A stretch of 64,000 nucleotides of DNA from an uncultured Pelagibacteraceae bacterium (lineage in GTDB: Bacteria; Pseudomonadota; Alphaproteobacteria; Pelagibacterales; Pelagibacteraceae). The notes under the pieces are model-generated. The model saw only the letters and a list, made by a program, of their open reading frames with translations. It had not been told where the DNA came from and ran no database searches. Of the stretch, positions 37,782-47,130 are shown piece after piece (within the stretch, counting starts at the first letter, position 1; the number at the start of each line of letters is the position of its first letter). Position numbers and translations under genes: made by a program. The stretch covers positions 18,720-82,719 of the forward strand of contig CACNRG010000004.1 in assembly GCA_902622805.1 (NCBI GenBank), written 5' to 3'.

Positions 37782-38606
37782 TTAAATTTTAATTGGTGGG
37801 TAATCTAAGATTATCTCATTTGTCCACTCTGTTATTTTCTTTATTCTATTGTCTGCAGAAGGGTGTGTACTCATGAATTCTGGTGGAGCTTTTCCTTTAT
37901 TAAATTCTTTCATTCTTTCCCAGATTTTAACAGTTTCTCTAATGTCATATCCTGATAATGATGAAAAAATCATTCCTAAATAATCTGCTTCACTTTCCTG
38001 TTTTCGGTTAAATGGATTCATTATACCTAATTGAGATAACAAACCTACAGTATTCATACCAGTAGCTCTATTAACTTGAGATAATTTTCCACCACTAAAA
38101 ATATCAAGTAATTGAGTACTAGTATTTAGCAACACACCTCTGCTTGCTCTTTCAACAGAGTGTTTTGCAACAGCGTGAGCTATTTCATGACCCATAACAG
38201 CTGCTAAACCATTAGTATTTTTTGTTACATCAAGAATTCCAGTATAAACAGCAATTTTACCACCCGGCATACACCAAGCATTTCTAACTTTTTTATTATC
38301 AATTAATATGTACTCCCATTCAAAATTTATCGTTGGATCATTTAAATTTTCTTTATAAAAATATTCTCCAATAGCATTTTGCATTTTTTTTCCAATTTCT
38401 TTGATTTCGTTAAGTTTTTTTGTATCTGTACTTAGCTTTTCTTTTTCCTTAACTTTTTCATATATTTGGGCAGCTTGAGCATTTAACTTTGCTTCTGGTA
38501 TAATCTTTAATTGTCTTCTTTCAGTTATTGGTGCTGTAGAGCATGCGTTTAAAACAAAACCACAACAACCACATCCAACATATGATAAGAATTTTCTTCT
38601 ATCCAT
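37782..38606 (-). CDS. M48 family zinc metallopeptidase, probable Tat-exported lipoprotein
   Basis: 274 residues from the ATG at 38606 (an alternative ATG at 38618 adds four). The start MDRRKFLSYVGCGCCGF carries a twin-arginine-like motif, and LNAC at the end of the signal is a lipobox, so the protein is probably a Tat-dependent lipoprotein. The catalytic motif is MGHEIAHAVAKHSVERAS (HExxH) with the third ligand Glu in NRKQESEADYLGM. PEFMSTHPSADNRIKKI is the usual C-terminal stretch. Such proteases degrade damaged envelope proteins (BepA/LoiP-like). It runs against tRNA-Lys and is divergent from the DUF502 gene. Confidence 0.9.
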   Translation of the reverse strand: MDRRKFLSYVGCGCCGFVLNACSTAPITERRQLKIIPEAKLNAQAAQIYEKVKEKEKLSTDTKKLNEIKEIGKKMQNAIGEYFYKENLNDPTINFEWEYILIDNKKVRNAWCMPGGKIAVYTGILDVTKNTNGLAAVMGHEIAHAVAKHSVERASRGVLLNTSTQLLDIFSGGKLSQVNRATGMNTVGLLSQLGIMNPFNRKQESEADYLGMIFSSLSGYDIRETVKIWERMKEFNKGKAPPEFMSTHPSADNRIKKITEWTNEIILDYPPIKI

Positions 38607-38638
38607 TTTCGATAACATTGATAATATACATATTAATC

Positions 38639-38716
38639 ATGAATCTTAATAATAAAATTTTAATTATTTTATTCATAATTGCTATAGTTTTTGTAATATA
38701 TTCAAGTTTTAATTAA
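38639..38716 (+). CDS. Possible 25-residue membrane peptide before the DUF502 gene
   Basis: ATG at 38639, TAA at 38714-38716, with the next gene's ATG starting at the very next base. The product is almost one hydrophobic helix (KILIILFIIAIVFVIYSSFN). It could be a small membrane protein, a leader peptide for the DUF502 gene, or chance. Direct abutment with the next ATG is the main support. Confidence 0.3.
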   Translation: MNLNNKILIILFIIAIVFVIYSSFN

Positions 38717-39334
38717 ATGGCAAAAAAACCTAAAAAAAAATCATTAGCTTTAATTCTTAGAAATTATTTTATTACGGGTGTTGTTGTTTTAATACCTATT
38801 GGTTTTACCCTTTATCTAAGTAAAATTTTGATAGGGCTTTCATCAAAAGTGTTACCTGAAAATATAAATCCTAATAGCTATCTTCCATTTGCTATACCGG
38901 GTATTGAAATAATCATTTCCTTGATTTTCATCACTTTTGTTGGAGGGTTATCTTTATCTTTTTTAGGTAAAAAAATACTTAAACTTATTGATGATCTTTT
39001 TAAAAGAATTCCTTTGTTAAGAACAATTTATTCAGCTATTTCTCAAATGACTGAAACTTTTTCACAAAAAGATAACGATAAAAAAAGTGTTGTCCTTGTA
39101 GAATATCCAAGAAAAGGTGTTTGGGCTGTTGGGTTTGCAACAAGAGAAAATACAACTGAGATGGCTACAAAAACTAATCAAAAATTAATTAATGTTTTTG
39201 TACCAACAACTCCAAATCCAACAAGTGGATTTTTACTAATGTTTCCAATTGATGAGGTTATATATTTGAATATGACTTTTGAAGAAGCTTCTAAGTTTAT
39301 TGTTTCTGCTGGCACATCATCTGGTAAAACCTAA
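38717..39334 (+). CDS. DUF502 family membrane protein
   Basis: 205 residues. Two membrane helices (about 12-34 and 55-77) are followed by a soluble part with KRIPLLRTIYSAISQMTETF, VVLVEYPRKGVWAVGFATRE and VFVPTTPNPTSGFLLMFP, the conserved stretches of DUF502. No biochemical role is established. In Alphaproteobacteria it commonly neighbours recG and sdhE, as here: recG converges with only four bases between the stops. Confidence 0.9.
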   Translation: MAKKPKKKSLALILRNYFITGVVVLIPIGFTLYLSKILIGLSSKVLPENINPNSYLPFAIPGIEIIISLIFITFVGGLSLSFLGKKILKLIDDLFKRIPLLRTIYSAISQMTETFSQKDNDKKSVVLVEYPRKGVWAVGFATRENTTEMATKTNQKLINVFVPTTPNPTSGFLLMFPIDEVIYLNMTFEEASKFIVSAGTSSGKT

Positions 39335-39338
39335 ATTA

Positions 39339-41387
39339 CTAAACAATATCATTTATCACATCAGCTTGATCGTAAAGTTTCATCAAAGTTTTATATCTAT
39401 TTAACTGAATATCATTTTTTTCCATATATTTTATTTCTTTCTCAGCAAGTTCAAATAGATCGCTATGATGAATTGGATCAGCTAACTTAAAAATTTTTAT
39501 ACCACTTTGTTTAAATCCCAGTATATCACCAAAGCCTCTTAACTTCATATCTTCTTCTGAAATTTTAAATCCGTCAGTTGAAGATTTTAATATATTTAGT
39601 CTTTTTTTTGCATTTTCAGTTAATGATGATTTAAACATTAAAATACATGTGGATTGTTTATCCCCTCTACCAACTCTTCCTCTAAGTTGGTGTAGTTGAG
39701 ATAATCCAAATTTATTAGCATTTTCAATTATAATTATGTTAGCATTAGGAAAATCAATCCCAACCTCAATTATTGTTGTAGAAACAAGAATTTTTGTTTT
39801 TTGATTTAAAAAATTTCTCAATATTTTATCTTTTTCGACAGTATCAGTTTTTCCATGGAGTAAATCAACTTTATCTGGAAATTTTTTTTTTAAAAAATTA
39901 TATTTTTGTACAGCTGAAGCATGATCAAGTTTTTTTGATTCCTCTATTAAAGGACATACCCAAAAAATTTGATTTTCATTTTTAATTTCTTTTTGAATAA
40001 ATTTTAAAACTTCATCAATTTTACTATCAGGTTTACTATAAGTTTTGACTTGTTTTCTTAATTTAGGTTTTTCTCTAATTATTGATAAATCCATATCACC
40101 ATAAATAGTCATTGTTAAAGTTCTAGGTATGGGTGTAGCTGACATTAGTAATATATCACAGTTATCTCCACCTTTATCTGATAATTTTTTTCTTTGATTA
40201 ACTCCAAATTTATGTTGTTCATCAATTATTATTAATCCAAGTTTATTGAATATAATTTTTTTTTGAAATATTGAGTGAGTAGAAAAAATTATATCAATCT
40301 TTTTTTCTTTCAGTTTTTTAGTAATATCTTTTTTTTTACTATATTCGGTTTTACTTGAAAGAATTTCTAAATTTATACTTTTATCAAATATTTTATTTGC
40401 AAGATTAAAATGCTGCCTTGCTAAAATTTCAGTAGGTGCCATTAACGCAACTTGAAAACCCGATTTTACTACATTAGCAGCAGCACAAAGTGCAACGATA
40501 GTTTTTCCACTTCCAACATCACCCTGCAATAATCTAAACATTTTTTGACCTGATTTTAGATCAAAATTTATCTCACTAAGTGATTTGTTTTGGTCATTAG
40601 TAAGATTAAATTCTAATTTAGAAAATATCCTCTTTTGGAAAGTTAAGTCAAATACCTTTTTTTGCTTTTTAATTTTTTTTATATTTTTTCTTATTTCTGA
40701 ATGAACAAGAAAAGTTGATAAAATTTCATCATACGCAAGTCGTTTATAAAAATTTGATTTGTACTTCCCAACATTTTCAGGCTTATGTAGCTCTATAATA
40801 GATTTATTCCATGAAATATTATTAAATTTTGTAACTATGTTATTGTTATGCCATTCTTCTAAAATAGGAAGATTTGTTAAAATTTGGTTTATAATTTTGT
40901 TATAGACTTTCTCTGAAATTCCTTCTGTTAAAGAATATTTATTATGTTTGTTTTTGATTAAAGAGGCATCTTCAGATACATATTTTGGATTTGTTATTTG
41001 ATATTTATTTCTAAATTGACCAATTTTACCACTTACTGTCACTTCTTTATTCAATGGTAGAATTTTCTTTATGTATCCCTCATAACTATTAAAAAAGATA
41101 CATTCCATTTCACCTGTATCATCTTTACAGTATACTTTATTTGGTAAATTTCTTATTCTTGGAAAATTGTATTTATAAGGTATCAATGTAATAGTTTGAA
41201 TTTCACCTATCTTAAGATTTTTGATTTTTGTAGATTCACTTCTATCAGTAAATGATTTAGGCAGTCTCCATAGCAGGTCAAAAATATTATTAATCTTTTT
41301 TTTCTTAAGTATATTGTAAGTCTTAGCACCGACGCCTTTGAGTTTTTTAAGATCAGATAGAAGATAATTATATGTATTATTGATCAT
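39339..41387 (-). CDS. recG: ATP-dependent DNA helicase RecG
   Basis: 682 residues. N-terminal wedge domain with an OB fold (DDTGEMECIFFN, KEVTVSGKIG), then superfamily 2 helicase motifs: Walker A LLQGDVGSGKT, motif II IDEQHKFGV, motif III LMSATPIPRTL, motif V VSTTIIEVGIDFPNAN and motif VI QLRGRVGRGDKQS. RecG reverses stalled replication forks and branch-migrates recombination intermediates. Divergent from sdhE across 22 bases. Confidence 0.97.
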   Translation of the reverse strand: MINNTYNYLLSDLKKLKGVGAKTYNILKKKKINNIFDLLWRLPKSFTDRSESTKIKNLKIGEIQTITLIPYKYNFPRIRNLPNKVYCKDDTGEMECIFFNSYEGYIKKILPLNKEVTVSGKIGQFRNKYQITNPKYVSEDASLIKNKHNKYSLTEGISEKVYNKIINQILTNLPILEEWHNNNIVTKFNNISWNKSIIELHKPENVGKYKSNFYKRLAYDEILSTFLVHSEIRKNIKKIKKQKKVFDLTFQKRIFSKLEFNLTNDQNKSLSEINFDLKSGQKMFRLLQGDVGSGKTIVALCAAANVVKSGFQVALMAPTEILARQHFNLANKIFDKSINLEILSSKTEYSKKKDITKKLKEKKIDIIFSTHSIFQKKIIFNKLGLIIIDEQHKFGVNQRKKLSDKGGDNCDILLMSATPIPRTLTMTIYGDMDLSIIREKPKLRKQVKTYSKPDSKIDEVLKFIQKEIKNENQIFWVCPLIEESKKLDHASAVQKYNFLKKKFPDKVDLLHGKTDTVEKDKILRNFLNQKTKILVSTTIIEVGIDFPNANIIIIENANKFGLSQLHQLRGRVGRGDKQSTCILMFKSSLTENAKKRLNILKSSTDGFKISEEDMKLRGFGDILGFKQSGIKIFKLADPIHHSDLFELAEKEIKYMEKNDIQLNRYKTLMKLYDQADVINDIV

Positions 41388-41409
41388 ATAGTATTATTAT
41401 AAATCAATA

Positions 41410-41673
41410 ATGAATAACGATATAGAAAATTTAAAAAAAAGATTAATTTATAGATCTCAGTACAGAGGTACTAAAGAAATGGATAAGTTAATAGGAAGCT
41501 TTGTTAAATCTAATATTGATAAATTAGATTTAATTCAGTTAAAGGAATTAGAAAAATTATTATCTATTGATGATGACACTCTATATAGATTTTACAATAA
41601 TCAAATTAAAACTTTACAAAATATTAGTCAGGAGCTTATTATATTATATAAATCACATATATATAAAAAATGA
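41410..41673 (+). CDS. sdhE: FAD assembly factor SdhE (succinate dehydrogenase assembly factor 2)
   Basis: 87 residues. LKKRLIYRSQYRGTKEMDKL contains the RGxxE motif needed to help attach FAD covalently to SdhA. The rest (QLKELEKLLSIDDDTLYRFY) matches the small all-helical Sdh5 fold. The recG-sdhE divergent pair is usual in Alphaproteobacteria. The stop lies next to the 3' end of tRNA-Ser on the opposite strand. Confidence 0.92.
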   Translation: MNNDIENLKKRLIYRSQYRGTKEMDKLIGSFVKSNIDKLDLIQLKELEKLLSIDDDTLYRFYNNQIKTLQNISQELIILYKSHIYKK

Positions 41674-41763
41674 TGGCGGAGAGACTGGGATTCGAACCCA
41701 GGAAAGAGTTGCCCCTTTGCCGGTTTTCAAGACCGGTGCTTTCAACCGCTCAGCCATCTCTCC
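41674..41763 (-). tRNA. tRNA-Ser (anticodon TGA), CCA encoded
   Basis: Read on the minus strand: acceptor GGAGAGA pairs with TCTCTCC, discriminator G and encoded CCA. The anticodon stem CCGGT/ACCGG holds loop CTTGAAA, giving TGA. A long variable arm (type II) lies between anticodon and T arms, and the T loop is TTCGAAT. 90 bases including CCA. It abuts the sdhE stop in convergent orientation. Confidence 0.97.
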
Positions 41764-41847
41764 GTGAGCTAGGTTTTATAATTATAATTATTTAATTCAA
41801 CTATAAAATAGTCTATTAAAACCATAATTGTCTTCAAGTGATCAAAT

Positions 41848-42726
41848 ATGAATCAAGAATTTAATAAAGGACTTTTTTTAACCTCGTTAGGGTCTTTTTG
41901 GTGGGGATTTATTGGAGTAATCTATTTCAAATATCTAGAGTTTATAGGTTTCATCGAAATAGTCATTCATCGATGTGTTTGGACTGCTATGACACTAATC
42001 ATAACAACATTTTTTTTCTCAAAGTGGAATATTTTTTTTTCTATAATTTCAAATAAAAAATATTTAATAGGATTATTTTTTTCTGGTTTTTTAATTTTTA
42101 TTAATTGGGCAGTATGGATTTATGCAGTTGCAACAGATCGTTTAATAGACGCAAGTTTTGGATATTTTATTATGCCAATACTTAGTGTATTCTTGGGATA
42201 CATTTTTTTTAAAGAGAAATTAAATTCTAAAAGAATATTTTCTATATCAATTGTTATTTTATCAATTATCTTATTATTATTATTTAGCTTAAAATCTTTA
42301 CCTTGGGTTGGTCTAATCGTCGGTTTTAGCTGGGGATTTTATAATTTGATAAGAAAAAAGATCAATGTTGATACTGATGTAGGCTTATTAATTGAAAGTT
42401 TATTTATACTTCCATTTGCTTTAATTTCATTTTATTTTGTATATGAAAGTGGTCTAAATGATTTTTCATCCAATAATATTGGTTTATCATTATTTATATT
42501 ATTAGCAGGGCCAATGACAGTAATTCCACTATTTTTATATGTACGTGGTGTCGAATTAAGTGGGTTAGGCCCAGCAGGTATGATTTTTTATATTACACCA
42601 ACTTTACAATTTTTATTAGGTTACTTTTATTATGGTGAGCCTTTTTCAGTTATAAAATTAGGTAGTTTTATTTTGATCTGGATTGCAGTAATAATATATT
42701 TAAAGGATTTGTATGAAACTAATTAA
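41848..42726 (+). CDS. rarD: RarD-type EamA family transporter
   Basis: 292 residues, about ten membrane helices in two EamA repeats. The opening GLFLTSLGSFWWGFIGVIYFK and the IHRCVWTA segment resemble RarD, and the FFKEKLNSKR and GEPFSVIK loops are EamA features. RarD substrates are not well established (it was named for chloramphenicol sensitivity); drug/metabolite export is the general role. It overlaps the transglycosylase gene by 14 bases and starts the cell-wall cluster. Confidence 0.88.
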   Translation: MNQEFNKGLFLTSLGSFWWGFIGVIYFKYLEFIGFIEIVIHRCVWTAMTLIITTFFFSKWNIFFSIISNKKYLIGLFFSGFLIFINWAVWIYAVATDRLIDASFGYFIMPILSVFLGYIFFKEKLNSKRIFSISIVILSIILLLLFSLKSLPWVGLIVGFSWGFYNLIRKKINVDTDVGLLIESLFILPFALISFYFVYESGLNDFSSNNIGLSLFILLAGPMTVIPLFLYVRGVELSGLGPAGMIFYITPTLQFLLGYFYYGEPFSVIKLGSFILIWIAVIIYLKDLYETN

Positions 42727-43714
42727 ATTTTTATTATTTTTTTTAATTTTAGTTATAAATTCTACTTATGCCTATAATGAAAATGATTTTAATAAATGGA
42801 AACTCGATTTTAAAAAACAAGCATTGAAAAATAATATTTCTGAAAATACATTTAATCTTGTCATGGTAAATGTAAGATATTTACCAAAAGTAATTGAATA
42901 TGATCGTTTTCAGCCCGAATTTTATGAAGATACAAAAACTTATATTGGAAAAAGAACATCCAAAAAAAAAGAAAAAAAAGGGATTGATTTCTACAATAAT
43001 AATAAAGATTTAATTGATTTAGTAGAAGAAGAATTTAATATCGAAAAAGAACTTTTACTTGCTCTAATGGGTATTGAGACTAATTTTGGAACATACGTAG
43101 GTAAAATGGATATTCTCTCATCATTAGCAACTTTAAGTTATGATGAAAGAAGATCTGAATTTTTTACAAATGAACTAATCACCTTATTAAAATTAATAGA
43201 AACTAAACAAATAGATCATCAAACTTTATACGGTTCATGGGCTGGGGCTTTTGGTTTTTTTCAATTTATGCCAAGCACAATAACAAATTATGCTATTGAT
43301 CATAATAAAGATGATAATATAAACCTTAAAGACAATGAAGATGCATATCCATCTGCGGCAAACTATTTAAAAAAGATTGGTTGGAAAAAAAACAACCCTT
43401 GTTTTTATCCAATTGAATTAAAAGAAAATATTCCAAAAAAATACTTAAACATTTCAGCAAAAAAACTCAAAAATAAGAAAAAAATAATTTTTTTTAAGAA
43501 ATATATTAAAAATCATTCAAAATTAAGTTTTTTAGATGAAAATTTAATCTCAGCAATCATAACCCCAGATAAAGATATTATTCCAGGTGCAGAAACACTC
43601 AATCCAGCCTATATTGTATTTGATAATTATGAAGTAATTTTAAAATGGAATAGATCTCTTAGATTTGCATTAGCCGTATGTACTTTAAAAAATAAATTTG
43701 AAAATGAAATATAG
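42713..43714 (+). CDS. mltB: Lytic murein transglycosylase, MltB family
   Basis: 333 residues. Signal peptide (LIKFLLFFLILVINSTYA, cleavage near residue 20) without lipobox cysteine, so soluble in the periplasm. The catalytic Glu is in LLALMGIETNFGTYVG, followed by GSWAGAFGFFQFMPSTI, both typical of the SLT/MltB fold. It cleaves glycan strands of peptidoglycan with formation of anhydro ends, the products recycled through NagZ. Overlaps rarD and the RlpA-like gene by 14 and 17 bases. Confidence 0.92.
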   Translation: MKLIKFLLFFLILVINSTYAYNENDFNKWKLDFKKQALKNNISENTFNLVMVNVRYLPKVIEYDRFQPEFYEDTKTYIGKRTSKKKEKKGIDFYNNNKDLIDLVEEEFNIEKELLLALMGIETNFGTYVGKMDILSSLATLSYDERRSEFFTNELITLLKLIETKQIDHQTLYGSWAGAFGFFQFMPSTITNYAIDHNKDDNINLKDNEDAYPSAANYLKKIGWKKNNPCFYPIELKENIPKKYLNISAKKLKNKKKIIFFKKYIKNHSKLSFLDENLISAIITPDKDIIPGAETLNPAYIVFDNYEVILKWNRSLRFALAVCTLKNKFENEI

Positions 43715-44453
43715 AAATATAATTTTTATAATCTTTTTAATATTTATCATTGGTTGTGATCAGTATAATGTAAAAAAAACTAAAATTAATTTTAAACCAG
43801 AAAAGAAGTACAAAAATCTTGGTTTTTCTTTACTATATAATGAAGATTTGAATTTGAAAAAATTAGATCAAAGATCACTTGAAATATTTCATAAAAATCT
43901 TAAAGCTAAATCATTAGTAAAAATAACTAATCCTTTAAATGGTAAATCTTTAATAGCAGAAATTAAATCAAATAGAGTAAAATTCTCTAATTTTTATAAC
44001 TCAATAATCACTAATAGAATTGTTGAAGAACTAGAGATTGATCCTTCAGAACCTTATATTGAAATAATTTTGATCTCTAAAGATTCAACTTTCGTAGCTA
44101 GTAAGGCAAAAACTTTTGATGCTGAAAGAAAAGTTGCTCAAAAAGCACCTGTTGATGGAATTCAAATTAGTAGTCTGAATGAAATTACTAAAAATGAAAC
44201 TAAAAAAAAATCAATTAAAGAATTTTCATATTCTATAAAAATTGCTGATTTTTACTATAAAAAAAGTGCTTATTTAATGATTGATCGTATTAAAAATGAA
44301 ACAGGAATTAAATCTATTAAGCTAGTTGAACTTTCAAAAACAAATTACAGGGTATTATTAGGGCCTTTTAATGATATATATTCATTAAAAGAATCTTTTG
44401 AAAAAATGAATTCACTTAATTTTGAAAATTTAGAAATATTGAGCAATGTATAA
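43698..44453 (+). CDS. RlpA-like lipoprotein with SPOR-type C-terminus, degenerate
   Basis: 251 residues. Lipoprotein signal with IIGC at residues about 17-20. The middle keeps the second half of an RlpA double-psi barrel (LVKITNPLNGKSLIAEIKSN ... then NRIVEELEID), but the first half, including the WYG and AHxTLP stretches of typical RlpA, is not recognisable. The last 70 residues (SIKIADFYYKKSAYLMIDRI ... YRVLLGPFNDIYSLKESFEK) look like a SPOR domain that binds denuded glycan at septa. Position between mltB and the carboxypeptidase is the standard alphaproteobacterial place for rlpA. Enzymatic activity is doubtful. Confidence 0.75.
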   Translation: MKMKYRNIIFIIFLIFIIGCDQYNVKKTKINFKPEKKYKNLGFSLLYNEDLNLKKLDQRSLEIFHKNLKAKSLVKITNPLNGKSLIAEIKSNRVKFSNFYNSIITNRIVEELEIDPSEPYIEIILISKDSTFVASKAKTFDAERKVAQKAPVDGIQISSLNEITKNETKKKSIKEFSYSIKIADFYYKKSAYLMIDRIKNETGIKSIKLVELSKTNYRVLLGPFNDIYSLKESFEKMNSLNFENLEILSNV

Positions 44454-45597
44454 AAAATTTTATTTTTACCTTTTTTTTACATTTATTTTAATCTCTAATT
44501 CATATTCAAATATAGAAATCAAAGCAAGAACAGCAATACTTCAAGATTATCTATCAGGTGAAATTTTATATGAAAAAGATCCAGATAGATCAATATATCC
44601 TGCTTCTATGACTAAGATTATGACTTCTATAGTAGCTTTTGATTTGATTAAATCTGGAGATTTGAATTTGGAAGACAAGTTTATTGTATCTGAAAAAGCT
44701 TGGCGTTTATCCACTGCTGGTTATTCTTCAATGTTTATAATGGTTGGAGATGAAGTTTCAGTTGAAAATTTGCTAAGAGGTATAATTATTGCGTCTGGAA
44801 ATGATGCCTGTATAGCTCTTGCCGAAGGTATTGCTGGTACAGAAGAAGAGTTTGCAATTTTAATGACATCTAAGGCGAAAGAACTAGGTATGGAAAATAC
44901 TAATTTTTCAAATTCTTCCGGAATAAACGATCCAGATAATTATTCAACTGTTAAAGATATACTAAAAATGTCCAGATACTTAATTAAAGAGCATCCAGAA
45001 TTTTATGAATGGTTTGCTATTAAAGAGTTTGAATGGGATAGGACAGGGGGAGATCCCATAACACAAGGTAATAGGAATCCATTATTATACAAAAATATTG
45101 GAGCAGATGGTATTAAAACAGGTTACTTGGCTGTGGAAAGATATTCACTAGCCTCATCATTGGAAAGAAATGGTAGAAGATTAATTGCTGTAGGAAGTGG
45201 ATTTGAAACTAAAAATTCAAGATCAAGAGAAAGTACTAAACTTTTAACTTATGGACTTACAAATTTTGATTTAGTTGAAATTAATAATTCTGATAAATCC
45301 ATAGAAAAAATTGAAGTTTGGCTAGGTAAAGATGATTATGTTGATGTTTATGTAAATGAAAATATTTATAAAACTATTAAAAAAGCAAAAAAAAAATTAC
45401 TTAAAGTTTCTATTAAATATGAAGGTCCTATAGAAGCACCAATTAAAAAGGATGATAAAGTTGGTAAATTTAAAGTTGTATATGACGATGAATTAATAGC
45501 AGAATATGATCTTTTAGCCGCTAAAAATGTCGAGAAAGTAAATATATTTACTAGATTAATAAAGTCTTTGAACTATTTAATCTGGGGCGATGTCTAA
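44446..45597 (+). CDS. dacC: D-alanyl-D-alanine carboxypeptidase (penicillin-binding protein 5/6 type)
   Basis: 383 residues. Signal peptide (FYFYLFFTFILISNSYS), then the three active-site motifs of low-molecular-weight PBPs: SMTK (SxxK) in YPASMTKIM, SGN in IASGNDACIALAEG and KTG in GIKTGYLA. A C-terminal beta domain and a final hydrophobic stretch (FTRLIKSLNYLIWG) fit membrane attachment. It trims the terminal D-Ala of stem peptides. The paralogue letter is uncertain. Overlaps neighbours on both sides by eight bases. Confidence 0.94.
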   Translation: MYKKFYFYLFFTFILISNSYSNIEIKARTAILQDYLSGEILYEKDPDRSIYPASMTKIMTSIVAFDLIKSGDLNLEDKFIVSEKAWRLSTAGYSSMFIMVGDEVSVENLLRGIIIASGNDACIALAEGIAGTEEEFAILMTSKAKELGMENTNFSNSSGINDPDNYSTVKDILKMSRYLIKEHPEFYEWFAIKEFEWDRTGGDPITQGNRNPLLYKNIGADGIKTGYLAVERYSLASSLERNGRRLIAVGSGFETKNSRSRESTKLLTYGLTNFDLVEINNSDKSIEKIEVWLGKDDYVDVYVNENIYKTIKKAKKKLLKVSIKYEGPIEAPIKKDDKVGKFKVVYDDELIAEYDLLAAKNVEKVNIFTRLIKSLNYLIWGDV

Positions 45598-46201
45598 AAA
45601 ATCTGTAATTGTTTTTGAGGGAATAGAGGGTAGTGGCAAAACTCACCATATCTCAATAGTAGCAAAATATTTAAAAAAAAAGAAAATAGATTTCATAAGA
45701 ATAAGAGAACCTGGTGGAAGTATCAATTCAGAAAAAATACGAAAACTAATCTTAAATAGAAAATCTAAATTTGATAGAATAACTGATTTACTCCTTTATC
45801 TTTCAGCAAGAAATGAAAATATTCAATTATTAAAGAAATTTTATAAAAAAAAGGTTATTTTAATAGATAGATTTATTGATTCTACAATAGCGTATCAACA
45901 TTATGGTTTTGGAGTTGATATTAGATTAATTAATTTTATTAATAATTTTATTTTAAAAAATTTTAAAGTCGATTACACATTTTTAAATATAGTAAATAAT
46001 AAAAATATGATTAAAAGATTAAAAATTAGAAAGTCTCTTAATAGATATGACAAATTCAACAAAAATTTTTACCAGAAAGTACAAAAAGGTTTTTTAAAAA
46101 TAGCAAGAAAAAATAAGAGAAAATATAAAATTATTGATTCAAATCTAGAAATTAAACATAATCAAAAAAAAATTATTCAGATAATAGATAAATTATTATG
46201 A
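45590..46201 (+). CDS. tmk: Thymidylate kinase
   Basis: 203 residues. P-loop FEGIEGSGKT, the DR(Y/F) motif IDRFIDSTIAYQ with REPGG upstream, and a lid region with basic residues. It phosphorylates dTMP to dTDP. Starts eight bases inside the carboxypeptidase gene and overlaps holB by four. The dac-tmk-holB-metG-tatD order is standard in Alphaproteobacteria. Confidence 0.96.
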   Translation: MSKKSVIVFEGIEGSGKTHHISIVAKYLKKKKIDFIRIREPGGSINSEKIRKLILNRKSKFDRITDLLLYLSARNENIQLLKKFYKKKVILIDRFIDSTIAYQHYGFGVDIRLINFINNFILKNFKVDYTFLNIVNNKNMIKRLKIRKSLNRYDKFNKNFYQKVQKGFLKIARKNKRKYKIIDSNLEIKHNQKKIIQIIDKLL

Positions 46202-47130
46202 ATAATCTAGAACCTTTCACTCAGACTAAACTTTATAATTTAGACTCGTATTTAAATGAATTAATAAAATTGTATAAAAAAAATATTTATCCAAATAAAA
46301 TTTTATTAAGTGGTCAAAAAGGTATTGGTAAATCAACCTTAGCTCTTCATTTTATAAACTATGTATTAACTTTAGATGAAGAATATAAATATGACATTCA
46401 AAATTTTAATATAAACATTGATAGTCCAGAATTTAAAACAATAAAAAATAAATCTAACACTAATTTATTAATAGTGGATGCTATTGATGATAAAAAGATA
46501 ATTGATATAAATCAAATAAGAGAACTTATAATTAATTTAAATAAGTCATCATTTAATAATAAACCACGATTTGTTTTGATCGATAATATTGAATTATTGA
46601 ACAAAAATTCAATCAATGCTTTATTAAAAATATTAGAAGAACCAAATGAAAATATTTATTTTATATTAATTCACAATAATCGAAAAATTTTATCTACTTT
46701 ATTATCAAGATGTATAAATTTTAAAATTAATCTATCAAATAAAGAATATTTACAAATTTCTAATCAGCTTTTAAATAACGATATAAACAACATAATTAGT
46801 AGTGATTTAATAAATTACTATTTTACTCCAGGTGAAATTTATCAATTATTCAAATTTTCTTCACAAAATAACTTTGATTTATCTAATATTAAACTAAAAA
46901 ATTTCCTTAAAATTTTAATAGAAGATGGTCATTACAAAAAAAATAATTTTATCAATGATATGATGTATAATTTTATAGAATTCTATTTTAGAAAATTAAA
47001 TTTATCTTTTTCAAATATAGTTTATGAAAAATACAGTTATTTTGTTAAAAAAATATTTGATACAAAAACATTTAATCTTGATAAAGAATCCTTGTTTATG
47101 GAATTCAATGAGGAAATTTTAAATGACTAA
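46198..47130 (+). CDS. holB: DNA polymerase III subunit delta'
   Basis: 310 residues, clamp-loader AAA+ protein. GQKGIGKSTLALHFINYVL is the P-loop region, RFVLIDNIELLNKNSINALLKILEEP matches the Walker B and helix of the family, and STLLSRCINF is the SRC motif of clamp-loader subunits. The typical four-cysteine zinc module is not seen. It helps open and load the beta clamp. Coupled to tmk and metG by short overlaps. Confidence 0.92.
   Translation: MNNLEPFTQTKLYNLDSYLNELIKLYKKNIYPNKILLSGQKGIGKSTLALHFINYVLTLDEEYKYDIQNFNINIDSPEFKTIKNKSNTNLLIVDAIDDKKIIDINQIRELIINLNKSSFNNKPRFVLIDNIELLNKNSINALLKILEEPNENIYFILIHNNRKILSTLLSRCINFKINLSNKEYLQISNQLLNNDINNIISSDLINYYFTPGEIYQLFKFSSQNNFDLSNIKLKNFLKILIEDGHYKKNNFINDMMYNFIEFYFRKLNLSFSNIVYEKYSYFVKKIFDTKTFNLDKESLFMEFNEEILND

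Noticed and set aside
41567-41767. Open frame running from sdhE into tRNA-Ser
   Set aside because: It covers the tRNA on the opposite strand (the GGETGIRTQERVAPLPVFKT-type translation is a well-known tRNA-Ser artefact).
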